Below are positions 53,282 to 63,064 of a DNA stretch of 64,000 bases, one piece after another. The DNA is from Candidatus Altimarinota bacterium. Its GTDB lineage: Bacteria; Patescibacteriota; Gracilibacteria; BD1-5; UBA6164. Every line of letters starts with the position of its first letter. Position 1 is the first letter of the stretch. Where the stretch lies: assembly GCA_013350285.1 (NCBI GenBank), contig JAAXWG010000001.1, positions 124,001 to 188,000 on the forward strand, in the 5' to 3' direction. The notes under the pieces are model-generated. The model saw only the letters and a list, made by a program, of their open reading frames with translations. It was not told the DNA's origin and did no database searches. A program made the translations under genes and the position numbers.

Positions 53282-54616
53282 ATGAAAATCTTAAAATTTG
53301 GTGGAACTTCCGTTTGAAGTAAAGAAATGATAGAAAAAACAGCAAAAATTGTTGTGGATGCAAAAAAAGAAGATTCTATCATTGTTGTTGTTTCAGCAAT
53401 GAGTGGTATAACCAATACTCTCATAGAAATATGTGAACTTGCTAAAAATTGAAAACAAGAAACATTTTTTCCTCTTCTTGAGAGTATCAAAGAAAAACAT
53501 ATTCAAGTAGCTCAAGCATTATGTAATAATAACTGTGATATATTTTTTACCAATGAAATAAATAAATATATTATCCAATTAGAAGATATTTTAAAATGAG
53601 TCTCTTTACTAAAACAACTTTCTGATAAATGAAAAGCAAAGATACTTTATTTTTGAGAAATCTTATCTTCATTACTTGTATCTCTTGCAATAAGCCAAGC
53701 TTGATATCCTTCAAAAAATTATTTTTCAAGAGATTTACTTATATGTTCCTGAAAATTTATTGATTGAGATTGTAATTATAAAAGTTCTGAGGAAAAAATT
53801 ACTGATTTTCTAAAAAATAAAGATCTTGAAAAAGAAATTCCTGTTATTACTTGATTTTGATGAGGAGATGAAGAAGGAAATATTTATCTTTTTGATAGAG
53901 GTGGAAGTGATTATGTGGCAACTTTACTTGGAAGATTTTGACAAGCAAGTAGCATAGAAATATGGACTGATGTAGACGGAATAATGTCTGCTGATCCAAG
54001 AATAGTAGAAACTCCTATTTTATGGGAAGAACTTGATTATTCTATCTGTGCAGAATTTGCTATTGCTGGAGCAAAAGTATTACATCCAAAAACAATTTCT
54101 CCGGTACAAAGAAAAGAAATAGCTATCGTTATAAAAAATACATTTAATCCCAAAGCTCCTTGAACAAAAATTTGTAGCAATAAAAGTGAATGAATAAAAG
54201 GAATTCATATAGATGATAATCAAGTAATACTTTCTTTTATAGACCCTGCAATGATAGGATCTATTGGATATATATCAGAAGTTGTAAAGGTTTTTAGTAG
54301 TCTAAAAATTTCTCTTGATGCTATTGCAACAACTGAAACTTCTTTTTCTCTTTCTCTCAGAAAAAAAGATTATACAGAAAAACTTCTTGAGGAATTAGAA
54401 AAAATAAAAGAATTTTTTCATCTTGAAGTTCTTGAAAATATAACAAAAATATCCCTTATTTGAACTCATATAAATGAATATGATATTTTAAGAGATGTAT
54501 GAGAGATTGTAATGATGTCAAAATGAGCTTATGGAAAATCTCTTACTCTTTTTGTAAAAACAAATGATTCTAAAAGGCTTATCCAGACCCTCCATAAAAA
54601 AATTTTTCAAAAATAA
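53282..54616 (+). CDS. lysC: Aspartate kinase
   Basis: A 444-aa kinase making aspartyl phosphate, the entry to lysine and DAP. MKILKFGGTSVGSKEMIE is the N-terminal signature, DRGGSDYVATLLGRFGQASS the substrate and ATP site, and WTDVDGIMSADPRI the conserved core. C-terminal ACT domains (IGSIGYISEVVKVFSSLKIS, then SLIGTHINE) suggest feedback control by lysine or threonine. First plus-strand gene of the DAP group. Confidence 0.93.
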
Positions 54617-54657
54617 TTTTTATTCTTTTTTACTTTTATTTTTTAAATCTTTAAATT

Positions 54658-55671
54658 ATGTATAACATTTGAATTGTTTGAGCAAGCTGAGCTGTAGGAA
54701 TTGAAATGATTGCTTGTCTTTTTGATTTGCATATTCCAGTAAATGAGCTTCGTCTCTGAGCTTCTGAAAAATCAGCAGGAAAAATTATGAGGACTCCTTT
54801 TTGAGAAAAAATAATCCAAGAAGTTAATGACGATTTTTTTGAATGACTTGATTTTGCTCTTTTTTCTGCTTGAGGAGATAATTCAAAAAAATATGCTCCT
54901 ATTGCAATAGAAAAATGAGTAATTGTCATAGATAATTCTTCGGCTTTTCGTTATGATGAAAATATTCCCCTTGTCGTTCCTCAAATAAATGCAAACACTA
55001 TCTGAAATGCAAAACTTATTGCCAATCCAAACTGTACTACTGCTATTGCCGTTGTTGCTCTCTATCCTATCTATAAAAAATATGGTCTCAAAAAAATAAT
55101 TATGTCAACCTACCAAGCAACAAGTTGAGCATGAGCAAAAGGAATGCAAGAACTTCTCGAAAATACAAAAAGGTATTTTGACGGACAAGAAGCAAAAGTA
55201 GAAAATTTTGCTTATAACATTGCCTTTAATCTTATTCCTCATATTGATACTTTTCAAGAAAATGGCTATACAAAAGAAGAAATGAAAGTTGCTTGGGAAA
55301 CACATAAAATTTTTTGAGATGATAATATTGCAATAAGTTGTACGGCAGTAAGAATACCAACTCTGAGAGCACATAGTGAATCTATTGTCCTTGAAACAAA
55401 AGAAAAAGTAGATATAGAGGATATTAAAGAAATACTTAAAAATGCTCCTTGAGTAGAGCTTGTAGATGATATCACAAATAAAAAATATCCTATGCCACAA
55501 AATGCCACAAAAAAATATGATGTAGAAGTCGGAAGAATTAGAAAAAATCTTGTTTTTTGAGAGTATGGAGTGGAACTTTTTGTTTCTTGAGATCAGCTTC
55601 TCAGAGGAGCGGCTCTCAATGCCGTAGAAATATTACAAGAATGTATAAAAAATAAAGAATTACATAAATAA
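54658..55671 (+). CDS. asd: Aspartate-semialdehyde dehydrogenase
   Basis: A 337-aa enzyme reducing aspartyl phosphate. [20 protein letters not shown] is the NADP-binding Rossmann start (Gly in UGA), [16 protein letters not shown] contains the nucleophilic Cys at about residue 126, and [19 protein letters not shown] carries the substrate-binding Arg and the active-site His. It is 41 bp after lysC. Its last 12 bp overlap the convergent RAYT gene. Confidence 0.93.
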
Positions 55672-56259
55672 ATTTTCTGTATTGTTTTTATCAAATTCCC
55701 ATTTTAAAGGATTTTCAATAATATATTTTCGTATTCTTTGTAATTCATCTTCATTTCTGATAATTCTATCATAATAATTTGATTGCCATAATTTATTTCA
55801 CACTGAATTTTTCAAGATATTTATCTGTTTTGCAGTTATCATTTTAAATTTTCATACAATTTTTGGTATCAGCATATTTCTGCGATTATTTCTATTTTCT
55901 GCCGTTTTCATCGTTGTTGTAGAAACAATTCACACATTCTGTTCTGTAGAGACAATTCATGAATTGTCTCTACGATATGACACCATAATAATCAAATGCA
56001 AATGGTTCGGCATGACAACAAATTCATCAACAGATGAAAATTCATTGTAATTTTCTATATTTTTTATTCCATCAAAAACAATTTTTCCCCATTCATTCAA
56101 AACCATTGCTCAATCCGCAATTTCTCCAAAATAATTTTCTCTATTTTTTGTACAAATCGTGATAAAATATGCTCAACCAGACGAATAATCATAATCTTGC
56201 AACCTGTTTGATTTTTGGTTATATTTTTCTTTGAATTTATAATCTTGAGATATAAATAA
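55660..56259 (-). CDS. REP-associated tyrosine transposase (RAYT, Y1_Tnp) with internal palindrome
   Basis: An open frame of 199 codons. AYFITICTKNRENYFG, then VVMPNHLHLIIMV with the HUH metal-binding motif, then QSNYYDRIIRNEDELQRIR with the catalytic Tyr, and IIENPLKWEF form the Y1 transposase/RAYT signature. These enzymes move or maintain REP palindromes as single-stranded DNA. A perfect 28-bp palindrome sits in frame after the HUH motif. No ATG opens the frame: it begins right after the stop of the upstream gene, so TTG (56202) or another rare start, or 5' decay, must be assumed. It is inserted between asd and the aminotransferase of the DAP group. Confidence 0.75.
55946..55973. repeat. 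Perfect 28-bp palindrome inside the RAYT gene
   Basis: GTAGAGACAATTCA followed directly by its reverse complement. A degenerate copy (GTAGAAACAATTCACA) begins about 30 bp upstream at 55917. Both are translated in frame (RRDNSGIVST, GIVSTTT). Confidence 0.85.
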
Positions 56260-57153
56260 TTAATCAAAATTAATAGGGATATATAATCCCAATTGTTTTA
56301 TAAATAATTCTGGAACAGGATTTTTAGCCGTTATATTTGGAATAAATTGAAAACTATTATTTTCTACAAACATATTATCATTATCTAAAAAATTTATTTC
56401 TCATTCTAAATAAATTACTCAACTTATATGAGAATATGAAGAGTTTGTGAAATATCAAACATCTATATTGTCTCATATTTTTGATAACTTTTGATAAGAT
56501 ATATTGCCATGAATATCAATTTGGGTTAATCAAATTCAATACAATATTGATAATATACCTTTATCTGTAGACCAAGAATCAACTTGATTTCAGTCAATTG
56601 CAATTATAAAAATATCATTTTCAGAGCATCAATTTTTTCTATATACTTTTTCCCAATGATTAGCTTTATCGCAGAAGCCCTTATTTAATCTCTTATACCT
56701 AGGAATTGAAATATCAAGTAAATTATAAGTTTTATTTCACAAGTTTTCAATAAAGGAATGTTCCGCTGGAGTTCTTGCTTCTATCCGAATTTTTTTTCAC
56801 TCATACTCTACCAAAAAATCAGGTGTTCAATTTTCTTGTTTCTTTGTTTTTTCAATTAAATTAAACTTTTTTGTAATTAAAAAATCACATAAAAATATTT
56901 CCCATAATCTTCAATAAAATTCTCATTTTTTAGGAAAAATACTTATAAAATTTTTATCTAAGTATTTTTTACATTTTTTATAAGATTCGTTTATTATTAA
57001 TTTAATTTTTTCACGAGTTTTATTATGTGTAGCCCGTTTTATGAATAACTCTTCATAATCACTATATTTTTTCAACTTTTCTTGAAAAACTTGATTATCA
57101 TTATTATAAAATATATCTTCTTCTCAAATACAAGAAAAAATATCCTCTTCCAT
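56260..57153 (-). CDS. Putative nuclease (PD-(D/E)xK-like)
   Basis: A 297-aa protein. TPDFLVEYEGKKIRIEA near residues 113-129 fits a PD...E-x-K/A nuclease core: Asp in PDF, then a strand with Glu. The N-terminal half is charged and helical; the C-terminal half is beta-rich (IFIIAIDGNQVDSWSTDKGI). Otherwise no family is recognised. It lies directly upstream of the RAYT frame on the same strand with no gap between stop and the following ORF. It could be part of a restriction or mobile module. Confidence 0.45.
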
Positions 57154-57300
57154 ACTATTAATTTAATAAAGTACTATTTTAATATAGACTATACATATAT
57201 TTTTATTTTTCAAGAAAATTTTTATCTTTTTCTTTATTTTTTTTATTTTTTTGATACTATTTGATAAGTTTAAAAATTATTTATTTTTTAATTATTTTTT

Positions 57301-58527
57301 ATGAAATACTTGCCGGAATCGTGAGAAAATTTATTTCAGAGAATGAAAAGACTTATAAGACACTATGAGGAAGTAAACGGAAAAGGAAGTAGTATAAATA
57401 TTGCTGTTGGGGAACCAGATACAAATCCACCAGAATTACTTAGAAAATTTGTCGCAGAAGAAGTGATGAGAGATGATAATGCAAATCATACTTATTGGGA
57501 CAATAGAACAACTTGAGAACTGAATGAAAATTTGATAGAAATAACCAGTGGTGTTGATATAAGAGGAGAAGAACATCTTGCAACTTTGCTTCTTCCATGA
57601 GAAAAATCTATGATAGGACTTTTACTTATTGCTTGTGGAGCAAATAGAAATGATTTACCAGTTGATAATGTTGGCTATATTAGAACCGCTCCATCCTATG
57701 ACTTAGTTGGAACTTGGTCAGAGTATTTATGAGAAGAATCAGATATTTGGTCTATTTATAGCCACGAAAATTTTCGCCTCAAAGTAGAAAATCTTCCTCA
57801 ATGAAAAAAGCCAAGAATGATTATGACAGTAAAACCGTGAAATCCTACTCCTGTAGGAGCAAGTAAAGAAGAATGGGAAGAAATTATAAAATATTGTATA
57901 AAAAACAAAATTCGTCTCGTAAATGACGGAGCTTATACGGGAGTTGTACATAAAAATCATGTACCACTTTCAGCAGTAGCAAAAGATTACAAAGAACTTG
58001 AGTGGATAGAACTTTTTTCTATTTCAAAAACTTTTAGTGCTTGTGGATGGAGACTTGGAGTTGCTGTCGGAAGTAAAGATTTTATTGCTGAGTTTACAAA
58101 AATAAAAGGAAATTCTGATTCTGGAGGATTTGGTCCACTTATTGTTGGACTTGCAAAATATCTCAAAACAGATGATGTGAGAAAAGAAGCAAGACTTGCT
58201 CAAGAAATGTATAAAAAAAGACTTGATATTCTCGTGCCAATTTTTGAATGAGCTTGATTTAAGTTAGCCTGTCCATGTGATGCTGGATTTTTTATGCTTT
58301 TTCATTGTCCAACAATGCTGAATGGAGAAAAAATAGAAACATCAGAACAATTTAATCAAAAAATGATTGAAGCAATTTGACTTGTCGGAGTTCCTTTTGT
58401 TGGAAGTGAAATAAGTTGAAAAAAAGAACAATTCATCAGATATTCTGCTTGTTATAATGCTCTTGATGAAGAAAAAGTAAAAATACTGAGAGAAGCTCTC
58501 AAAAAAATAAATATTTCTTATTCTTAA
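57301..58527 (+). CDS. Class I/II aminotransferase, probable LL-DAP aminotransferase
   Basis: A 408-aa PLP enzyme. INIAVGEPDTNPPELLR is the N-terminal substrate region, VKPGNPTPVGASKEEWEEII the Asn-Pro motif, VNDGAYTGVV the Asp and Tyr pair holding the ring, and FSISKTFSACGWRLGVAVGS has the PLP lysine with the following Arg. IRYSACYNA near the end has the carboxylate-binding Arg. The substrate is inferred from position between asd and dapB/dapA: the step from tetrahydrodipicolinate needs an aminotransferase (DapL) if no succinylase route exists. It might be another amino acid aminotransferase. Confidence 0.75.
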
Positions 58528-58535
58528 AAGAAAAT

Positions 58536-58823
58536 ATGAATTTCAAAGATTTTTTAGCAACACAAAAACCACTCAAAGATTTTTCTGTAGAAATAGAACT
58601 TAATTCTTGAGAAAAAATGCTGATAGAAAACAAAGAATGAAAAAGAGGAAGCCTCCAAGTGCTACAAAATTTTCTCGGATGTAGAAAAGAGAAATGCTCT
58701 CCTTTTCCACTAAAAAATTTTTGCGAACATTATGAAGAATGGAAAAAAAATAAAATATGACACGAAACTATTGCCTTTTTGGAAAAATACAATAAAAAAG
58801 GTTGAAAAGTAAGAAAAATTTAA
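58536..58823 (+). CDS. Small hypothetical protein between aminotransferase and dapB
   Basis: A 95-aa protein with four Cys (LGCRKEKCSPFP, NFCEHYEEW) and basic ends. NFKDFLATQKPLKDFSVEIE opens it. The RKEKCSPF-type Cys pair may bind metal. No family recognised. It starts 8 bp after the aminotransferase stop and ends 17 bp before dapB, so it is part of the operon. Confidence 0.55.
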
Positions 58824-58840
58824 TTTTTTATCAAAAAATT

Positions 58841-59578
58841 ATGAAAATAGCTATTGTCTGATATGGAAGAATGGGCGAATTAGTAGAAAAATATACAAAA
58901 GAAAGATGACACGAAATTGCTATAATTATTGATCCAAAAAAAGGAACAAAAAAAGAGGATTTACTCACTATTGATTTTGATGCTATTGTTGAATTTTCTC
59001 TTCCTGAAATAGCTCTTGAAAATATGAAATTTTATGCAAAAAATGATATGAAAGTAATTATGGCAACAACTGGTTGGTATAATCATATAGAAGAAATAAA
59101 ATCTCTTTTTAATAATTCAAAATGAGCTCTCCTTTGGTCTGGAAATTTTTCTCTTGGTGTTCATATTTTTTGGAAAATCATAGAACAAGCTTCAAAAATT
59201 ATCAATAAATTTGATAATTATGATGTTTTTGGACATGAATTTCATCACAATAAAAAAGCAGATTCTCCAAGTGGAACTGCAATAAATACAGCTCATATTA
59301 TTCTTGAAAATGTAGAAAGAAAAAAAACACTTATCACAGAAGAACTGAGTGATAGAGCAATAAAACCAGAAGAACTTCATTTTTCTTCTACCAGAGGTGG
59401 AAATATTCCTTGAATTCACTCTGTCTATTTTGATTCTCCTTTTGATACTATCAAGATAGAACATTCTGCAAGAAGTCGTGATGGATTTGCTCTTGGTTCA
59501 GTTATTTGTGCCGAATGGATACAAGATAAAAATGGCTATTTTGAAATTGGTGATTTTATGAAATATCTTGATGTATAA
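58841..59578 (+). CDS. dapB: 4-hydroxy-tetrahydrodipicolinate reductase
   Basis: A 245-aa NAD(P)H-dependent enzyme making tetrahydrodipicolinate. IAIVGYGRMGELVEKYT is the nucleotide-binding start. GHEFHHNKKADSPSGTA is the DapB signature, with the catalytic His and Lys pair. SARSRDGFALGSVICAEW closes the C-terminal domain. Preceded by AAAAAATT and no Shine-Dalgarno sequence. Confidence 0.93.
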
Positions 59579-59606
59579 AATAATTTTTATTTTTTAAAAT
59601 TTTACT

Positions 59607-60506
59607 ATGGAAACAAAATCTTTCAGATGACTTTGGACTGCTCTTGTTACTCCTTTTAAATCAGGCAATGGACTTGATAACAAAGTAGATTACAAAGCTC
59701 TAAAAAAACTCCTTGAAATGCAAATAGAAGCAAAAGTTACAGGAGTTCTTCTTCTTGGAACAACGGCAGAAAACCCAACTCTTGAAAAAAAAGAAGCAGA
59801 AAAAATAGTAAAATTTGCAGTTAAAATCCTCAAATGAAAAACAAAAATTATGGTAAATATCTGAACTTATTGTACAAAAACAAGTAAAGAAAATATAAAA
59901 AAATACAATAAATTCAAAGCTATTGATGCCTTTCTTGTAGTTAATCCATATTATAATAAGCCAACTCAAACAGGACTTTTTCAGCATTTTACAACTCTTG
60001 CAAAAGCAACAAAAAAACCAATTATTCTCTATAATATAAAAGGAAGAACGGGTGTAAATCTTGAAACAAATACTCTTATTGATATTATTTCTGAATGTCC
60101 AAATGTCATTGGAGTAAAAGAAGCAAGTGGAGATATGATACAAATGAAGGAAGTTATAGAACAAACTTGAGACCATTTTCTTGTATTTTCTGGAGATGAT
60201 GGACTGACTTATGAGCTTATTCAAAATGATGGAGATGGGGTAATTTCTGTCGCTTCAAATTGTATTCCTGAGAAAATGAAAATTTTTGTTGACACTTGTT
60301 TTAAGTGATGAGAAAAAGCAAGTAAATTAAATGAAAAATACCAAGAATTTTTTGAAAAACTTTTTATTCAGACAAATCCACTTCCAGCAAAAACTTTTCT
60401 TGCAGAAAAATGAATTATAAAAGAAACTTTTAGACTTCCTCTTTGCCCAATGGATCAAGATAAGAAAGAAGAATTTTTGAAAGTCATAAAAAAATACAAA
60501 TTTTAA
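59607..60506 (+). CDS. dapA: 4-hydroxy-tetrahydrodipicolinate synthase
   Basis: A 299-aa aldolase condensing pyruvate with aspartate semialdehyde. GVLLLGTTAENPTLEKKEAE carries the GTTGE-like block (A for G), VVNPYYNKPTQTGLFQHF the catalytic Tyr, and IGVKEASGDMIQM the Schiff-base Lys at about residue 170. FSGDDGLTYELI matches the conserved GdD motif. Last gene of the DAP group. Confidence 0.93.
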
Positions 60507-60538
60507 ACAGAAATTTCTTCTTAAAAAAAACTAAAAAT

Positions 60539-60568
60539 TTTGTATTTCAAGAAAAAATGGGATACAAT
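60539..60568 (+). promoter_or_regulatory. Putative promoter of the cNMP-binding gene
   Basis: TTGTAT (60539-60544) and TACAAT (60563-60568) with an 18-nt spacer, 30 nt before the ATG at 60598. Confidence 0.4.
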
Positions 60569-60597
60569 AAGTGAGTTAATAACTAAAAAAACTAAAA

Positions 60598-60990
60598 ATG
60601 ACAAACATATTAGACTTAAAAATTTTTAGCTGAATTGATGAAGAAACAGTAAAAAAAATCATAGAAGTAGCTCCAAAGGCTCATTTTGACGAAGGAAGTA
60701 TCCTTTTGATAGAATGAATGGATTCAGATGGGAAAGGATATATTATAGAATCTTGAAAAGTAAAGGTAAAGATGAAAGATGAGACTATTGCTGAACTTGG
60801 GGAAGGAGATATTTTCTGAGAAATCGCACTCTTGAATGAAGAAAAAAGAACAGCAACAGTAGAAGCTATGACGGATTTAGAAGTAATTGTTCTTAGTCTT
60901 GATAATCTTATAGAAATGATAAATAATGATGAAAACAAAATCAATAAAGAAATCATAAGAAGACTAGAAGAAAATCTTGGAAGAGAGTAA
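60598..60990 (+). CDS. Cyclic nucleotide-binding domain protein (no DNA-binding domain)
   Basis: A 130-aa protein consisting only of a CRP-type cNMP-binding beta roll: PKAHFDEGSILLIEGMDSDG, KGYIIESGKVKVKMKDETIA, LGEGDIFGEIALLNEEKRTA and TDLEVIVLSLDNLIEMI. The FGEIALL...RTA phosphate cassette has Glu and Arg in the usual places, so it may bind cAMP or another nucleotide. The helix-turn-helix of CRP/FNR is absent, so any regulation would act through a partner. Ends at a strong terminator. Confidence 0.8.
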
Positions 60991-61013
60991 ATAAAAATTT
61001 TTACTTTTCCCTC

Positions 61014-61048
61014 AATATTCACACTAACTTGGTGTGAATATTTTTTTA
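61014..61048 (+). terminator. Terminator after the cNMP-binding gene
   Basis: AATATTCACAC (61014-61024) and GTGTGAATATT (61032-61042) form an 11-bp stem with a 7-nt loop, followed by six T residues. Confidence 0.85.
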
Positions 61049-61057
61049 TAAAAAACT

Positions 61058-61085
61058 TTGACATTTGTAATAATAATATTATAAT
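61058..61085 (+). promoter_or_regulatory. Consensus sigma-70 promoter of the lipoprotein-like gene
   Basis: Perfect TTGACA (61058-61063) and TATAAT (61080-61085) with a 16-nt spacer, 35 nt before the ATG at 61121. The strongest promoter in the window. Confidence 0.7.
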
Positions 61086-61120
61086 AAAATTTATTATTTA
61101 ATAATTTAATTTATAAAAAT

Positions 61121-61885
61121 ATGTGATTAAGAGAAAAAATTCTTTTTCCAATTGTTTTTGCAGGAACAATGGCATTAGGAAGTTGATGTGCAGATAAACC
61201 ATCAAATGTTTTGGTAAAGGCTCAAGTCGGAAAAGTCTGTCGTATATTAGAAATTCCATGAAATGAAGCGGAAGAAGTTAAACTAGGAAAATATGTATAT
61301 ATTGCTAAAACCAGGACTGGGGAAGATTTAAATGAAGATTGAATACTTCAAAAAAATGAGCCAAGTGCTAATTATATGCATCCTTTTTATTGAAGAAATC
61401 ATCCTAACTATAAAATATATCTAAATTATAAACCCCAAGAAGATACGATAATTTCTACTAGATTAAATGGCAAAAAAAATGTACTTACTGTTATTGATAG
61501 TATAGAAACAGGGGAAACAATAAGAATAATTCCTTCTATAGAAAATGATAGAAAAAATGCCTCAGTTATACTTCAAATTGAAGGGGAAGAAGGACAAATA
61601 AAGATACCTATATCTTCTGATATTGCTCGTCTGTATAAAAAATGAGATTGGGTTGAATTAGCTAATATTCGTACTTATGGAGATGCGAATAATGATCAAA
61701 AAGAGAACGAAGGTGAAAAACCTTGTTTTTTAGATGATAAAAAAATAATTAATTGACCAGCAAAAGAAGGCGATATATGGGCAATTATATTCAACCAGTA
61801 TGATAATGATAATGTCAATAAAATTACTCATATTAAAAATATAAAAGTAGCCGAAGTCGTGGAAGTCAATCTTCCAAAACAATAA
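61121..61885 (+). CDS. Putative lipoprotein, secreted
   Basis: A 254-aa protein. The N-terminus REKILFPIVFAGTMALGSGC looks like a signal peptide with a Cys that could be lipidated, though the residue at -3 is not the usual Leu. The rest is charged beta structure (KLGKYVYIAKTRTGEDLNED, DDKKIINGPAKEGDIWAIIF). No family recognised. It has its own consensus promoter and a terminator, so it is a single-gene unit; possibly a surface or periplasmic-face protein. Confidence 0.6.
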
Positions 61886-62218
61886 AAAAGATTAAAAGGA
61901 AAAAATGTAATGCGAAAAAATAATCCCTTAAGGATTATTTTTTTATTGTTTTGTAATTTTTTCTATGAGAAACAAAAATTTTACCCAAAAAATCTGCCAT
62001 TTAGACCGAGAGGGAGAAATCTTTTTCCCCACTTTTTTTATTTTTTTAGAACTTTTATATAGCCAATTATTATTATAGTAATCTAACTTAATTTTAGTAA
62101 TAAAAATCTCGACTTAAAGGGAAAAAGTCCGGATTTCAAAAGTGTTAAAATTATAATAATATATTATAAGAAGAATTTCTCACTTCATTCTAAATGACAA
62201 ATTATCCGTGTTTTCCCT
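61886..62218. other. Intergenic region without a gene (333 bp)
   Basis: Between the convergent lipoprotein-like and FemAB-like genes. It holds the hairpin near 61915-61945 and an inverted-repeat pair at 62114-62134 and 62204-62222. No open frame with coding character was seen. Confidence 0.6.
61915..61950 (+). terminator. Terminator after the lipoprotein-like gene
   Basis: AAAAAATAATCC and GGATTATTTTTT form the stem around CTTA, followed by a T-rich run. Confidence 0.7.
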
Positions 62219-62222
62219 TTAA
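62114..62222. repeat. Inverted repeat pair, possible small MITE-like element
   Basis: TTAAAGGGAAAAAGTCCGGAT (62114-62134) faces ATCCGTGTTTTCCCTTTAA (62204-62222), imperfectly complementary over about 19-21 bp with about 70 bp between. The right end overlaps the stop codon of the FemAB-like gene. The TCCGGA core also occurs in the palindromic inserts of zinc-ribbon paralogue 3. Confidence 0.4.
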
Positions 62223-63058
62223 ATAAATTTAAAATAAGCATCTTTGAAACTTATTTTGTAATCCATAAAATTTTCTTTAAAGTCACTATATCATTTTTGG
62301 TCAAAACTCATATATTTATCTCTTAAATGATCAAAATTTATATACTTTATTCATTTTTTCAAACTATCATTAAACCAATAATCAATAAGCCCTGTTCCTG
62401 CTTGATATTGTTTTCATTTTTTTGTGATAAATGAAACAAGATGAACAGAAGAAGTTTCATTATAATCAAGAACTGAAAGTCATGCAATTGCTTCATCATC
62501 ATAAAAACAAATAAAATTTCTTATAACTCATCTTTTATCTATTTGAGATATATTATGATGATATTCTATAAAATTTCTTTTCAAAACTTGTTTGATTTTT
62601 AATTCTTTATAATATTTTTGAAATATTTCTTCATTTACTTGTTGAATAGAAAGATCTGGATTTTCTAAATATTTTTTTCTTGCTCGCTTTCCTCTTGTTT
62701 TCCATTTTTTATAATAGTTTTCATCTTCAATAACACTAAATCAAGTAAGAGTGAATTCAAAATTTATCCACATTTTTTTCCATCATTTTGGTATATTTGT
62801 TGTCAATTTTGGAACCCAAATAAGCATTCATCGTTTAAATCATTTTTTTCTTAAATCTTCAACATTTGGTTCTTCATCAATTCTTTCATATTTTACTATT
62901 TGAAATAATCCTCAAAATATATGTTTCATCCATCCATATTGTTTCCCAATTTCTATAATCTTGATTCAAAGAAATTCTAAATATTTTCAGTACTCATAGG
63001 AAGAACTTCTATGATACATATATTCGTTTATTCATTCTGTCCTATTAATAACTTTCAT
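62219..63058 (-). CDS. FemAB/GNAT-like acyltransferase-fold protein
   Basis: A 279-aa cytoplasmic protein. The order of blocks suggests two GNAT-like halves, as in FemX/FemAB-type peptidoglycan cross-bridge enzymes: YGWMKHIFGGLFQIVKYER, LIWVPKLTTNIPKGWKKMWI, then TRGKRARKKYLENPDLSIQQ, NFICFYDDEAIAGLSVLDYN, and the end QYQAGTGLIDYWFNDSLKKG. KGIKYINFDHLRDKYMSF matches the terminal 'G...~dfg' of such proteins. Its function, transferring amino acids from tRNA or other acylation, is inferred. Six bp follow to tyrS. Confidence 0.5.
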
Positions 63059-63064
63059 ATTTTA

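Noticed and set aside
55105-55508. Minus-strand ORFs opposite asd
   Set aside because: Shadow frames of a well-supported gene.
59700-60224. Minus-strand ORF of 174 aa opposite dapA
   Set aside because: dapA is unambiguous. The reverse frame is an aromatic-rich shadow.
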